Assembly (NCBI RefSeq): GCF_000507245.1
Contig: NC_023035.1
Coordinates: forward strand, 1,067,001 to 1,131,000
DNA: 64,000 nucleotides
Reading direction: 5' to 3'
DNA from: Salinispira pacifica
Lineage (GTDB): Bacteria; Spirochaetota; Spirochaetia; DSM-27196; Salinispiraceae
Shown one piece after another: positions 1 through 10,114 of the stretch. The notes under the pieces were generated by a model. That model was not told where the DNA came from. It worked only from the letters and a program-made list of their open reading frames with translations, and ran no database searches. The stretch's first letter is position 1, and each line of letters starts with the position of its first letter. The position numbers and the translations under genes are program-made.

Positions 1-2
1 GG

Positions 3-3000
3 GTGAACGGAGAGGCGGTGCAGCCCGATTCGGTGGAGCTTTCCGGTTCCTATGTACGGTTCACCGTCCCCTCTGCGGCCCCCGGAGACGTGGTCAGGAT
101 TTCGGTGCCTCCGGTTATTCAGGATGTGTTTGACCGAAACCTGAGCAATCCCGGAGAGGCCGGTCCCCATACCATTCCCAGACCCCGTCCTTTTGTGAAT
201 TTTCCCGGACGGAGCAGCCGGAACCTGGTGCTCCGCCATCTGGAATCAGCATTTGATCCCCTCATCCTCTTCAGTTTCCGGAATCAGCAGGAGTTTTTAC
301 TGGGAAGCTCGGAATATGATCCGGAAGAACGCATATCTTCCCAGCTTTCGGGGATCTCCATGAGGCAACTGGACCTTTCCCGGATCCCGGAAGATACGGT
401 ACGCTTCGAGACCGTTGATCTTTCCCCCTATCTGAATGAGCAGGGACGGGGAACCGCCCTCATCAGCTGGATGGCCCGGGATGACCGTGAGTTTAATGCC
501 GCCAATGAGGTAAGCAGCAGCGATAATCTCATGGTGACCGTCACCAATATCGGCATCACCTCCAGGGTGTCCTATAACAGTGTACTGGTCTGGCTGAACA
601 GTCTCAGCGACGGATATCCCCTTGAAGGGGCTTCTGTCCGGCTGGTACAGGACGGTATCGTTCTTGCGGAAGGCAGAAGCGACGGACAGGGCCTGGCGGT
701 GATCGGTCAGGAGGACGGCTATGGCTACCGGGACCGGGAAGGGCTTTCCATCCAGGTGGTGCATGAAAATGACCGGGCAGAGCTTCCGTTCAGAAACACC
801 CATAATGCCTGGCGGTTCGGTGTCAACGCCGTCTACGATCCGAAATTCATCCTGGAGGATCGCTCCCGGGTGCATCTGTTCACCGACCGGGGACTGTATA
901 AGGGAGGCGAAGAGCTCGCCCTCCGGGGAATTCACTGGATACAGGATGAAAACGGCTACCGCAGCGCAGACACCCCCTACCGTATCCGGGGTATTTCCAA
1001 AAACGGCGGTGAGGAGATCTGGTCCGCCTCGGGAAGAACCTCCGGCAGCGGAGGGTTTCATCACCGCTTCACCCTGCCGGAAAACCTGGATTCGGGAGAT
1101 TACCGCATACAGTACGAACTGGATGGGCGCAGCATCGCCTCGGCTGATTTTTACGTCAGCGATTTTCAGCGGGCGTCGTTTCAGGTTACCAGCAGCATTG
1201 CCGAAGAAACAGAGCTGTTGGCCGGTGAATCCATGAATGCCCGGGTATCTGCATCCTATCTTGCCGGAGGATCTCTGGCGTCCGGGGAATACAACTATGT
1301 GTGGACCCGGAAACCGGTGACCTTCCGCCCGGATTCCCCCCGGTGGGAGCATTGGAGCTTCGGCACCACACAGTGGAGTGGGGAGAAAATTGTCAGCAGC
1401 GGAGCAGGATCCCTGGCATCCGACGGTTCGGCCAGGATTGCCGTGCAGACCGGAGACGAAGAAATCCCCTGGAAGCCGTATCTGTACAACCTGGAAGTAC
1501 GGGTGAGCGATCTTGACCGCCGGGAGATCAGTTCCCGGACCCAGCGCATTGTTCATCCCGACGATCTGTATATTGCAGCCCGCTTCGGTTCTTCCACCGC
1601 CCGAGGCTGGTGGTCCCGTTTCATTCCCACCGGAGATTCAGCCGATGCACAGTTCCGTCTGGTGACTATTGAAGGAGATACGGCGGATGCATCGGGAGAA
1701 CTGGAGTACGGGATTATCAGGAAAGTGTGGAAATCGGTTCAGCAGCAGGGGATGTACGGCAGACTCAACACCCGCTGGGAACTGGTGGATGAACCGGTTG
1801 AAGAGGGGCGTCTTGCAGTTGAGCAGGGAGGGGCAGCCCTTCAGTTTTCTGTCCCCGACTCCGGCCGCCATGTGCTCTACGTTCAGAGAACCGGTGAAGA
1901 CGGAAGGCAGAACCGAACCGAAATTCCCTTCTACGCCAGCGGAAGCGGCTGGGTGCAGACCGCATCCCAAACCCCGTCGGATATTGAGCTGGTTGTGGAT
2001 AAAAACCTGTACAGTCCCGGGGAAACCGCCCGAATTCTTGTCCAAAGCCCCGTCCCCCAGGGCCGTTACCTACTCACCCTGGAGCGGGAAGGAATCTTTG
2101 AGCAGCGGGTGCTGGACCTGGACAGCGGCACTGAAGTGATCGAAGTGGAAATATCGGAAGAACACCTGCCGGTGGTATACGCTGCCATAACCGGGTTCAC
2201 TCCCCGGGGTGAGATCCCCCGGGAGTACGGCGAGCCGGATCTGGGAAAACCCAGAAGCCTCTTCGGAGTGACGGAAATCCGGGTAAGCAGAGATGCGGTC
2301 CGGCTGGATGTGGAAATTCAGGAGAATCAGGGTGTTCGGAGCCCGGGCAGTAAGGCGGATATTTCGTTGCGGGTAACCAAAGACGGCGAGCCGGTTCCCG
2401 GTGCCGAGGTGACCCTGCTTGCGGTGGATCGGGGCGTGCTGGACCTTATTGATTACCGCATTCCCGACCCCCTGGAATATTTCTATAACCCGGCCAAATT
2501 TCCCCTGGCGGTGATGGGGGATGACAGCCGGCGTCTGCTCCTGGATCCGGTAACCTACGATATCTCCACCCTTCAAGGGGGCGACGGAAGCAAGATCGAA
2601 GAGCGGGAGGATTTTAACCCCCTGGCTCTGTTTGAGCCTGCGGTGATCACCGATGAGGAGGGCTACGCCCGGGTGGACTTTCAGCTCCCGGATACCCTCA
2701 CCACATACCGGATCACCGCTCTGGCCATGGATGGTACCCGTCTGGGAATGGATGAGTCGGAAATGATGGTGCAGAACCCCATTAATATGCGCAGCGCTCT
2801 TCCCCTGCAGCTGCGAACCCGTGATACGGCCGCAGCAGGAGTTATTCTGAATAATCTCAGCGGAGAAGAGGTGGAAGTGTCGGTTACTGCAGAATCGGAC
2901 CTTCTCTCCATATCCGGAGAGAGTACCCGGAAGCTGACCATTCCGGCGGAAACGGTGGTGGAACTGCCCTTTGTATTTCAGGCCCTGAAGGAGGGCCGGG

Positions 3001-4832
3001 GATCGGTGCATTTCACCCTGGAAAGCGCTCTGCTGAATGAGCGGCTTACGGAGGAAATCCGGGTGGAACGTCCCTTATTGAAAGAGGCGTTCACCACAAT
3101 GGCAACCATATCGGAAAGAAGCTCCGGCAATGGAGGCGGCGGGGGATCTGCAGCTCTGGAAGGTCTGGTAATTCCCTCGGCCATTGCCGAAGGCTATGGA
3201 AGTCTTCAGGTGAATCTCTCCTCCTCACTCCGTACAATGGTGATGCCTGCGGCGGAAGAACTGCTCATCCCGCTGTGGCATGGGGAAGACCGTCACTCGG
3301 TATTCGCCCGGCTCTTCGACCTGAACGCCAGGATGCTGGGGTATGGAAGGGGAGATGGAGGCGCCCCGGGCGGGGTTGAACTGCCCCGGATCAATATTCT
3401 TTCCCGGCTGGATGAGTATCAGTTTCAGGAGGGCGGCATCGGTCTGCGCTCACCCAGGGATCCCTGGACCAGGCCGAATAGGTTTCTCTCAATCCTCACC
3501 GCCCACAGCCTCCAGCTGGCGGATGAACGGGGAATATCAATTGAACATGATATTGACCGGAGATTACTGATGCGCTATTTGAGCATGCAGATCCGCGGCG
3601 AGAAGTTTCTCAGTGATTCACCGGTTCTTGCATCATGGCTGGCGCAGATTCTGGCCCGGGAGGGGCTGGCGGATGAAGAACTGCTGGATGCGGTTGCGGC
3701 CCGTGAAGATGAGCTGGGGATCGCCGGGTACAATATGCTTGCCGAAGCCTATGCAATTCTGGGCAGTGATGAGCAGGCCCGACAGCTCCATCGCCGAAGC
3801 AGGAATTTCGTGAACATCGGCACCCAATCCCTTGATGTACGTCAAAGCTATGAGCGGCGCAGCTACTTTTCATCCATGGAGATGGAAACTGCCGCCCTGC
3901 TGCGCACCGGAGCCATTCTGGAGGATGATCCCGACTATCTGCTCCGACTGGCCAATACCCTGGCCCGAACAAGAAATTCCCGGAGATTTCACTCGGCCAT
4001 GGACAGCTACTGGCTGCTGTACGGCTTCTCCCCCCTTCTGCAGCGTGAACAACCGGGACGCAGCATGAGCGCAGAGCTTTTGGTGAACGATCAGTCCCTC
4101 TATTCCGGGTCTCTCACTGATCAAACAGAGACAGATGAACACCGGGTTTCCCTGGAGCTGGAGCTGTTCGAACCTCCCCTGGGTGAACTTAAACGGGATG
4201 TGCTGCATGAACTGAGCATACGCAAGAATGGTGGGGGACCTCTCTATTATACCGGAACTCTCCGCTATGCCCTTCCCGGAGAAACGGCCCTGCCCCGGGA
4301 TGAAGGAATTGAAGTTCGTACCCAGATCGAGACCCTGGAGGGGGATGTGCTCACAGAAGACGTGCTCACACCGGGAACCACCTACCGGATGCGGGTGTTT
4401 CTCAGCACCCTCCGGCGACTGAGTTATCTGAACCTGGATGTGCCCATACCCTCCGGGGCCCAGGTCCTGGATCCTAATCTGGAGATTACCGGCTCCTACA
4501 CCGATGCCGGAGGATTGCAGAGCGAGGAGTATGTACGGGAAACCCAGTACGGCGATACCGCCGGATTTCTGGGGGACGGCTTTGTGAACACCGCAACCTG
4601 GAATTTCTGGTTCTACCGGCCCGTCCAGCGCTACTATGCGGGAATGATCAGCTACAGCTGGGAAGACTTTTATGCCGGCGAACGGGAAGTGAGCTTCCTG
4701 TTCCGGGCCGCCACTCCGGGGATTTACCCCACACCAGGGGCTCAGGCCTCCCTGGAATTTGAGCCTGAGATATTCGGACGCTCAGCGGGACGTCTGGTGG
4801 TAATCCCCTCGGATGGGACCGATTCCAGATGA
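3..4832 (+). CDS. Alpha-2-macroglobulin-like protein, 5' end outside the window
   Basis: Large bacterial alpha-2-macroglobulin homologue, expected on the periplasmic face of the cell envelope. In known families such proteins trap proteases and are often paired with PBP1C. The 1,609 visible residues begin inside an Ig-like domain; no signal peptide is present, so the GTG at base 3 is not taken as the true start. Visible family landmarks are LLAVDRGVLDL near residue 805, and the A2M-domain stretch with FEPAVITDEEGYARVDF and LPDTLTTYRI near residues 875-900. At the position of the thioester motif (usual PYGCxEQ, here about residues 1080-1100) the sequence reads LLIPLWHGEDRHSVF. There is thus no Cys-Gln thioester, as in the E. 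coli YfaS type. The stop overlaps the pbpC start by 4 bp (ATGA), so the two are co-transcribed. Family call is firm; protease trapping is inferred. Confidence 0.85.
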   Translation: MNGEAVQPDSVELSGSYVRFTVPSAAPGDVVRISVPPVIQDVFDRNLSNPGEAGPHTIPRPRPFVNFPGRSSRNLVLRHLESAFDPLILFSFRNQQEFLLGSSEYDPEERISSQLSGISMRQLDLSRIPEDTVRFETVDLSPYLNEQGRGTALISWMARDDREFNAANEVSSSDNLMVTVTNIGITSRVSYNSVLVWLNSLSDGYPLEGASVRLVQDGIVLAEGRSDGQGLAVIGQEDGYGYRDREGLSIQVVHENDRAELPFRNTHNAWRFGVNAVYDPKFILEDRSRVHLFTDRGLYKGGEELALRGIHWIQDENGYRSADTPYRIRGISKNGGEEIWSASGRTSGSGGFHHRFTLPENLDSGDYRIQYELDGRSIASADFYVSDFQRASFQVTSSIAEETELLAGESMNARVSASYLAGGSLASGEYNYVWTRKPVTFRPDSPRWEHWSFGTTQWSGEKIVSSGAGSLASDGSARIAVQTGDEEIPWKPYLYNLEVRVSDLDRREISSRTQRIVHPDDLYIAARFGSSTARGWWSRFIPTGDSADAQFRLVTIEGDTADASGELEYGIIRKVWKSVQQQGMYGRLNTRWELVDEPVEEGRLAVEQGGAALQFSVPDSGRHVLYVQRTGEDGRQNRTEIPFYASGSGWVQTASQTPSDIELVVDKNLYSPGETARILVQSPVPQGRYLLTLEREGIFEQRVLDLDSGTEVIEVEISEEHLPVVYAAITGFTPRGEIPREYGEPDLGKPRSLFGVTEIRVSRDAVRLDVEIQENQGVRSPGSKADISLRVTKDGEPVPGAEVTLLAVDRGVLDLIDYRIPDPLEYFYNPAKFPLAVMGDDSRRLLLDPVTYDISTLQGGDGSKIEEREDFNPLALFEPAVITDEEGYARVDFQLPDTLTTYRITALAMDGTRLGMDESEMMVQNPINMRSALPLQLRTRDTAAAGVILNNLSGEEVEVSVTAESDLLSISGESTRKLTIPAETVVELPFVFQALKEGRGSVHFTLESALLNERLTEEIRVERPLLKEAFTTMATISERSSGNGGGGGSAALEGLVIPSAIAEGYGSLQVNLSSSLRTMVMPAAEELLIPLWHGEDRHSVFARLFDLNARMLGYGRGDGGAPGGVELPRINILSRLDEYQFQEGGIGLRSPRDPWTRPNRFLSILTAHSLQLADERGISIEHDIDRRLLMRYLSMQIRGEKFLSDSPVLASWLAQILAREGLADEELLDAVAAREDELGIAGYNMLAEAYAILGSDEQARQLHRRSRNFVNIGTQSLDVRQSYERRSYFSSMEMETAALLRTGAILEDDPDYLLRLANTLARTRNSRRFHSAMDSYWLLYGFSPLLQREQPGRSMSAELLVNDQSLYSGSLTDQTETDEHRVSLELELFEPPLGELKRDVLHELSIRKNGGGPLYYTGTLRYALPGETALPRDEGIEVRTQIETLEGDVLTEDVLTPGTTYRMRVFLSTLRRLSYLNLDVPIPSGAQVLDPNLEITGSYTDAGGLQSEEYVRETQYGDTAGFLGDGFVNTATWNFWFYRPVQRYYAGMISYSWEDFYAGEREVSFLFRAATPGIYPTPGAQASLEFEPEIFGRSAGRLVVIPSDGTDSR

Positions 4833-7237
4833 GTTGGAAGCACCTTCCCCGTCGGCTCAGGACAGGTCTGGCGGTACTCCTTCTGCTCCTGATCGGGTGG
4901 GGGGGGATCCGCCTGATTCTCAGAATCGCTCCCTATGCCGGGAATGAGGCCCTTGCCGATCTGCGCTTTTCCCGGGTGTATCTGGACAGGCGGGGCGGCG
5001 AGCTTGCCATTCTCCCGGTGGATGATCAGGGGCTCAGGCGGATATTTGTTCCCTTTGAGCAGTTCCCCCCGGAGCTTGAGGGGCTGGTTCTTGCTGCGGA
5101 GGATTCACGCTTCCGGTGGCATGCAGGAGTCGATATTCCTTCTCTGGCTGCTGCAGCCGCGGGCTATTTCGCCGGAGGTGAAGAGGTACGGGGCGCAAGC
5201 ACCATCAGCATGCAGCTCTCCAGTCTTCTGCACCCCAGGCCCGGGACGGTGGGGGGCAAGATCCGGGAAATGCTGGATGCCATGCAGCTTGAAACCCGTC
5301 TCAGCAAAGATGAAATTCTTGAACTTTATATTAATCTTGTTCCAATGGGGTTCAACGTGGAAGGCTATCCTGCGGCTTCCCGGCGCTTTTACCGGAAGAA
5401 GCTTGCACAACTCTCGGTGGAAGAGATGGCGGTTCTGGCGGCGGTCCCCCGAAGCCCCGCCTCATTCAATCCGGTGAATTCCCTCTCCGCCGCCGTCTCC
5501 TCCGCCGAAGGTATTCTTCAGGCAGCCCGAATGAACCCCACCCACCGGGAGTTCAGCCGGATCAGTGCATACGAACGTCCGGAATGGCCCCGCCGGGCTC
5601 CTCATTTTGTCCGTTATGTGAATGCGCGCATCTCTTTGCAGCTGAGCGGCAGCCACGTACCGGGGATTACTATCCCCAGAGGCCAGATACCCAGCCACCA
5701 GGTACCAGGCGGCGGGAAAGCAGGCGGCTATGGAACCGCAGCCCGGGGATACGAACCGGTGATAACCAGCCTGGACCCCGTCCTGCAGAATGAGCTGGAA
5801 GGGGTGCTTCGCTCCTCCGTTGAGGACGCCGCAGATTTCCGCATCGGAAATGCAGCCGGCCTGGCGGTTGACCCTGAACGGGGTGAAATTCTTGCCTACG
5901 CAGGATCCTCGGATTTTTATGACCCGGCGCGTCAGGGGCAGGTGGACGGAGTTCAGATGCTCCGCCAGCCGGGCTCAACCCTGAAGCCGTTCCTCTACGC
6001 CCTGGCTCTGGAGTCGGGGTTCACCCTCTCCACTGTTCTGCCGGATATTCCCATGAGCTTCGGCAGACGGGAAGTCTATGTGCCCGGGAACTACAACAAT
6101 CAGTACAACGGTCCGGTACGACTCCGCCAGGCGCTTTCCGCCAGTCTCAACGTGCCGGCAGTGTATCTGCTGGAACGGCTCTCGGTGGGTGCCTTCAGCG
6201 ACACCCTCATCGGCCTGGGGTTTGAAAGCCTGGAGGAACAGAGCGGCAGCCTGGGGGTGAGCCTTGCCCTGGGTGGCGGCAATGTATCTCTCTATGAACT
6301 GCTTCAGGGCTACCTGAGTTTCCACGGATCGGGTAAAAACCGTCCGCTGGTTCCGTTCCTGTTCTCTGAATCCGGAGACCGGGATCAGGCCCAAGCCCAG
6401 GACCAGGACTCGGTTCGGGTGCAGGACCGGATCCAGAACAGTGACCGTGATGAAGAGAGCGGCCGTGCCTGGGAGCCGTCCACCGCCGCCATGATCCGGG
6501 ATGTACTCAGCGATAACGATGAGCGGATTATGACCTTCGGCAGAAATTCCCCCCTGAAATATGACCTCCCGGTGATGGTGAAAACCGGCACATCCAACCA
6601 GTTCAACAATATCTGGGCGGTGGGGGTTGCCGCCGATCTGGCTGCGGCTGTCTGGATGGGCAATTTCAGCGGAGAAACGGTGATCTCAGCTCCGGGGTCC
6701 AGTCTTCCCGCCGCGGCGGTGCACGATATTATCTCCCGGCATTCAGCAGGACTGCCCTTTGATCCGCCGGAAGGGCTGGTGAGCCGTGAAATCTGCACCC
6801 TCAGCGGTGAAGCCGCCGGCCCCTACTGCACAAGCACCATCCGGGAGCTGTTTCGTTTTAATGAGGTTCCCGGCGAATGCAGCTGGCATTCCATGGGAAG
6901 GGGCGGGAGAGTCGAGACCAGGTATCCCCAGCTCTACGGCTCCTGGGCAGAGGATTACGGCTACGATATCCTGCTGCAGGAGAATGCAGAGACGGCAATA
7001 CACGGTGCGGTGAATCATGCCCTGTTTTTTCTTGATGCAGGAATGCCCGCGGGGAATCAGCAGCTGCGACTCTATTTGACCGGAAGCGGGGAGGGGAGAC
7101 TCTACCGAGACGGCGAGCTGCTGTACCGGGGCAGCCTCCCCGGGGAGGTTCTGCTGATGCTTCTCCCCGGTGAACACCGCCTCGAACTCCAAAGCGGCTC
7201 CGGTACCGGGGAATTTCACTATTCGGTGGTGAGGTAA
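4829..7237 (+). CDS. pbpC: Penicillin-binding protein 1C (bifunctional glycosyltransferase/transpeptidase)
   Basis: Class A penicillin-binding protein, inner-membrane anchored. It polymerises glycan strands and has a transpeptidase domain. One membrane segment lies at about residues 12-30. The GT51 domain shows EDSRFRWHAGVD near residue 90 (catalytic Glu) and GASTISMQL near 128. The transpeptidase domain shows STLK near 382 (active-site Ser), SLN near 440, and KTGTS near 584. The C-terminal region fits the PBP1C-specific extension. At 802 residues it is close to the family length. Two low-complexity stretches look inserted: a Pro/Gly-rich one around 275-305 and an Asp/Gln/Arg-rich one around 515-545 (RDQAQAQDQD). 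It overlaps the alpha-2-macroglobulin gene by 4 bp, a common pairing. Confidence 0.95.
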   Translation: MSWKHLPRRLRTGLAVLLLLLIGWGGIRLILRIAPYAGNEALADLRFSRVYLDRRGGELAILPVDDQGLRRIFVPFEQFPPELEGLVLAAEDSRFRWHAGVDIPSLAAAAAGYFAGGEEVRGASTISMQLSSLLHPRPGTVGGKIREMLDAMQLETRLSKDEILELYINLVPMGFNVEGYPAASRRFYRKKLAQLSVEEMAVLAAVPRSPASFNPVNSLSAAVSSAEGILQAARMNPTHREFSRISAYERPEWPRRAPHFVRYVNARISLQLSGSHVPGITIPRGQIPSHQVPGGGKAGGYGTAARGYEPVITSLDPVLQNELEGVLRSSVEDAADFRIGNAAGLAVDPERGEILAYAGSSDFYDPARQGQVDGVQMLRQPGSTLKPFLYALALESGFTLSTVLPDIPMSFGRREVYVPGNYNNQYNGPVRLRQALSASLNVPAVYLLERLSVGAFSDTLIGLGFESLEEQSGSLGVSLALGGGNVSLYELLQGYLSFHGSGKNRPLVPFLFSESGDRDQAQAQDQDSVRVQDRIQNSDRDEESGRAWEPSTAAMIRDVLSDNDERIMTFGRNSPLKYDLPVMVKTGTSNQFNNIWAVGVAADLAAAVWMGNFSGETVISAPGSSLPAAAVHDIISRHSAGLPFDPPEGLVSREICTLSGEAAGPYCTSTIRELFRFNEVPGECSWHSMGRGGRVETRYPQLYGSWAEDYGYDILLQENAETAIHGAVNHALFFLDAGMPAGNQQLRLYLTGSGEGRLYRDGELLYRGSLPGEVLLMLLPGEHRLELQSGSGTGEFHYSVVR

Positions 7238-7250
7238 GGAATCTCCGTGC

Positions 7251-8291
7251 TCAGCTGCCGCCGCCGGCCAGTTCAATTGCCCCCAGGATGGTTTCCAGAT
7301 CCTTGTATCCCTGGGTAATGCTGGAAACCGGTGCTGCGGTTCCCGAGATTGCGCTGAGAAAGTCTTCGTATTCCCCGCGGTAGCCCTTGTCATCGGGGAA
7401 ATGGCGGTGTTCGCTCAATGATTCGTCGGGCATGGATTCGCTGTTTTTCAGTATGCTGATATCCACGTCGTCGATAATCATGCTGCCCCGGGTACCCATG
7501 ATTACCGCCCGCATCCCCTTCAATCCGTTGACCGAGTAATTTATATGCAGCGTTCCCCTGGCAGGAGAAATTCCTTCCCTTCCGGAGCTGGTGAACTGGG
7601 CCAGAAGGGCATCCATTTTTCCGATTTCCGGATTGGTTGACCACACCTCGGCAGCGCTAATGCTGAGATCTCCGAAAAGATCCCGCATGGCGGAAATCAC
7701 ATGCACTCCGCCGTCGGTAACAAATCCGCCTGCAAAGCTGTGGCCGGTTCTCCAGGATGTACGGGCATACTTATTGGTCTCCGGGAGCATCTGCATAATA
7801 AAATCCCATCGGATGTGCTGGATTTCGCCGATTGCCCCGGATTTCAGCATCCCCGCAGCTTCCCGGTAGACACGGCGGTAGCGAAAATTTTCCGCAACCA
7901 TCATCACCAGTTCGGGATGATCCTCTTCCAGCTTGAGCATCTTCCTGCCTTCCTCAAGGTTGGCAGCCAGGGGTTTTTCCACCAACACATGCTTTCCCGC
8001 CTCCACCGCAGAGCGGGTTACCCGGTAATTCAAATCCACCGGCAGGAGTACGGCAACGGCATCCACGTCCTCCCGCGCCAGAAGCTCCGTGTAATCGGTG
8101 AACCATGGAGTCTCCTGTCCGTAGAGCCGGTCCGCCCGGGCTGCCAGACGCCGGGCTTTCTCCGGACTCCGGTTGCATACTGCGCTGATTCTGATCTTGT
8201 CCTGAAGTTTCTCGATTGCCGGAACGTGCAGATCGTTGGCGGCAATTCCCGCACCGATGATTCCCAGCCTCAGGTGTTGTGCTTGTGACAT
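7251..8291 (-). CDS. Gfo/Idh/MocA-family NAD(P)-dependent oxidoreductase
   Basis: Predicted cytosolic NAD(P)-dependent dehydrogenase of the Gfo/Idh/MocA family, acting on an unknown sugar or polyol-like substrate. The N-terminal Rossmann fold shows LGIIGAGIAANDLH, and EKPLAAN (the family EKP motif with its conserved Lys) follows about 95 residues in. The C-terminal half is the usual alpha/beta substrate domain. The start was placed at 8291 because GAGGAG lies six bases upstream; the longer frame from 8321 adds ten residues without family similarity. It converges on pbpC (13-bp gap). The 124 bp upstream contains a 7-bp-arm hairpin (AGCAGGC/GCCTGCT) without a T-run. Substrate cannot be told from the sequence. 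Confidence 0.8.
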   Translation of the reverse strand: MSQAQHLRLGIIGAGIAANDLHVPAIEKLQDKIRISAVCNRSPEKARRLAARADRLYGQETPWFTDYTELLAREDVDAVAVLLPVDLNYRVTRSAVEAGKHVLVEKPLAANLEEGRKMLKLEEDHPELVMMVAENFRYRRVYREAAGMLKSGAIGEIQHIRWDFIMQMLPETNKYARTSWRTGHSFAGGFVTDGGVHVISAMRDLFGDLSISAAEVWSTNPEIGKMDALLAQFTSSGREGISPARGTLHINYSVNGLKGMRAVIMGTRGSMIIDDVDISILKNSESMPDESLSEHRHFPDDKGYRGEYEDFLSAISGTAAPVSSITQGYKDLETILGAIELAGGGS

Positions 8292-8415
8292 ATCATGCTC
8301 CTCATGGTTGGCAGGCCCCATAGATATCTGCCCTCATAGGTATCAGTCTTCGTAGTTATCAGAATATAACAGCCCGATGAAAGGGACAATGGAGGCAGCA
8401 GGCTGTACGGCCTGC

Positions 8416-9576
8416 TTATGAGTCTGCACCCCCCTCAGATATGAGTGTTCCCCGGGCGAAAACCTGCAGCGGTTTCAGGCTCTGCTGATCCAGGATCACC
8501 AGATCAGCGTCGTTACCCGCCTGCAGGCGGCCTTTGCCCTGAAGCTTCAGCCGTTTCGCTGGGTTTTCTGTGACCGGTGCAAGGGCGGTGGGAAGATCCA
8601 GGCCTTCCACATGTACCGCCAGCCTCACTTCATCCAGGAGACTGGTGCAGCTACCCACTGTCATGCCCTGATATTCGCCCTGCTCATTAAAATCCGGCAG
8701 GCTTCCTCCGGCATCCGAACTGAAGCTGATGCGGTCCAGGGGCACGCCGTTATCCAGAAGCATGTTCAGTGCGCTGCTGCAGCGGATCTCCCCCTCATCC
8801 AGGAACTGCTGCACCGTGCAGGCGGTGAAATCCACATAACCTCCGGCCAGCGCCCAGGAAATTCCCTGGTTCAGCAGTGCCTGATCTCTGCCCATGTGGG
8901 TGGGTACAAATTGAGTCCGGGGAATTTCGCTTCCGGCAACCGCTTCTTCCAGAAGGGAAATGCCTTCCGTCCCTGCGCCGACATGGATGTTTAGCGTTCC
9001 CGCCTTCCCGGAAAGCAGGCCTCCCACCCGGGCCTGGGAAGCAAGCCGGGTCAGTTCAGCAGGGCTGGGCTGGCTGGAGCGGTGGTCGGCAATTGCAACC
9101 TCTCCCGCTCCGATAATCTCTTCTATGAGAACAATGTCGTCGGTGAGGTTTCCGGTTACCGTACGCAGGGGAAGCTGATAGTTTCCGCTGTAGCACCAGG
9201 CGGATATTCCCTGTTCTCTCAGGGCTTTCACCTTGGCCAGAAGATTATTCATGCTGCGGGTGGAGGCATCGGTGCCCAGAGTACCCACCACCGAGGTGAC
9301 TCCGGCTGCGGCGATCCGGCTGAACTCCATTTCGGGAGTGCGGCTGGTAAAGCCCCCTTCGCCGCCTCCGCCGGTGATGTGCAGATGGTTGTCCACCAGT
9401 CCGGGAATGGCAATTGAGCCGCTGCCGTCGATCACTCTGACCCTTCCCCGGGGCAGACTGGAGACCAGTGCTTCAAGACTCTCTTCAATGGCAAGAATTT
9501 GTGTTCCGCCGACGAGGATGTCTTTTCTTCCCAGGGCTGCGGGAGCATAGATATCGATATTTTTGATGATGTACAT
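8416..9576 (-). CDS. iadA: Isoaspartyl (beta-aspartyl) dipeptidase-like amidohydrolase
   Basis: Binuclear-metal amidohydrolase resembling IadA, which removes beta-aspartyl residues from isoaspartyl dipeptides in the cytosol. Visible are the HxH metal motif in VDNHLHITGGGGEGGF, a second ligand region around ADHRSSQPS, THMGRD, and SFSSDAGGS (catalytic Asp region). The family C-terminus (NPAKRLKL, GNDADLVILD) is present. I chose the start at 9576 because the frame reads MYIIKNIDIY there, like the family N-terminus, and GGAGG lies four bases upstream; the longer version from 9612 is not supported. It follows the Lrp-type regulator and alanine dehydrogenase on the same strand, so a role in using peptide-derived amino acids is plausible. 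Substrate preference is inferred. Confidence 0.8.
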   Translation of the reverse strand: MYIIKNIDIYAPAALGRKDILVGGTQILAIEESLEALVSSLPRGRVRVIDGSGSIAIPGLVDNHLHITGGGGEGGFTSRTPEMEFSRIAAAGVTSVVGTLGTDASTRSMNNLLAKVKALREQGISAWCYSGNYQLPLRTVTGNLTDDIVLIEEIIGAGEVAIADHRSSQPSPAELTRLASQARVGGLLSGKAGTLNIHVGAGTEGISLLEEAVAGSEIPRTQFVPTHMGRDQALLNQGISWALAGGYVDFTACTVQQFLDEGEIRCSSALNMLLDNGVPLDRISFSSDAGGSLPDFNEQGEYQGMTVGSCTSLLDEVRLAVHVEGLDLPTALAPVTENPAKRLKLQGKGRLQAGNDADLVILDQQSLKPLQVFARGTLISEGGADS

Positions 9577-9670
9577 GGGGCCTCCGAACAGATGCATGGA
9601 AACTTCGGTCATACTGATATGAGCCGTCTTCCACGGGATTAAGCCGTCTTTTACGGACTTGAGGGTACGC

Positions 9671-10114
9671 TCAGACGAAGCGGTGAAAGCTCTTGAGCAT
9701 CAGAAACGTTTCGCTGGAGATCACCCCGTCTACAGTAGACAACTGTCTGGTAAGAAAATCAACCAGCCCCTGGTTGGAATCTACCAGCACTTCGGCCATC
9801 ACATCGAAGCGGCCTGAAACGATGGATGCGGATAGCACATGCTGCAGATCCCCGATCTCCCGGGCTTTGTTCTCCAGGGTTCTGCTGTCGCCAAGGTTGA
9901 TACCGATGATGGCCAGCTGCTGCCGGGGGAGAATATCCGGGTTGATCTGCCCCCGCACCCTGAGAATATCCGCATCTTTCAGACGCTTAATCCGCTGACG
10001 CACCGTGCCCTCGGAAATGTTCAGCTCCCGGGCGACGGCATTATTGCTCATCGCCCCGGAGCGTAAAAGATCGATGATGTTCCAGTCCACATCATCGGGC
10101 TGGAAACTGTTCAC
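9671..10114 (-). CDS. Lrp/AsnC-family transcriptional regulator
   Basis: Feast/famine-type regulator of 147 residues, the usual length. The N-terminal helix-turn-helix is seen in DDVDWNIIDLLRSGAMSNNAVARELNISEGTVRQRIKRL. The C-terminal RAM ligand-binding domain includes VSGRFDVMAEVLV and VDGVISSETFLML. The start is GTG, overlapping the alanine dehydrogenase stop by 4 bp (GTGA), so the two genes are translationally coupled. Family members sense amino acids. Its position makes it a candidate regulator of alanine dehydrogenase and the thiolase genes; the effector (alanine or another amino acid) is inference. Confidence 0.9.
   Translation of the reverse strand: MNSFQPDDVDWNIIDLLRSGAMSNNAVARELNISEGTVRQRIKRLKDADILRVRGQINPDILPRQQLAIIGINLGDSRTLENKAREIGDLQHVLSASIVSGRFDVMAEVLVDSNQGLVDFLTRQLSTVDGVISSETFLMLKSFHRFV

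Noticed and set aside
297-1556. 419-residue frame antisense to the alpha-2-macroglobulin gene
   Set aside because: Shadow of a GC-rich coding region; no recognisable domain, and the sense strand encodes a clear family.
8385-8415. Hairpin AGCAGGC/GCCTGCT as the iadA terminator
   Set aside because: No T-run on either strand; too little support to list as a terminator.
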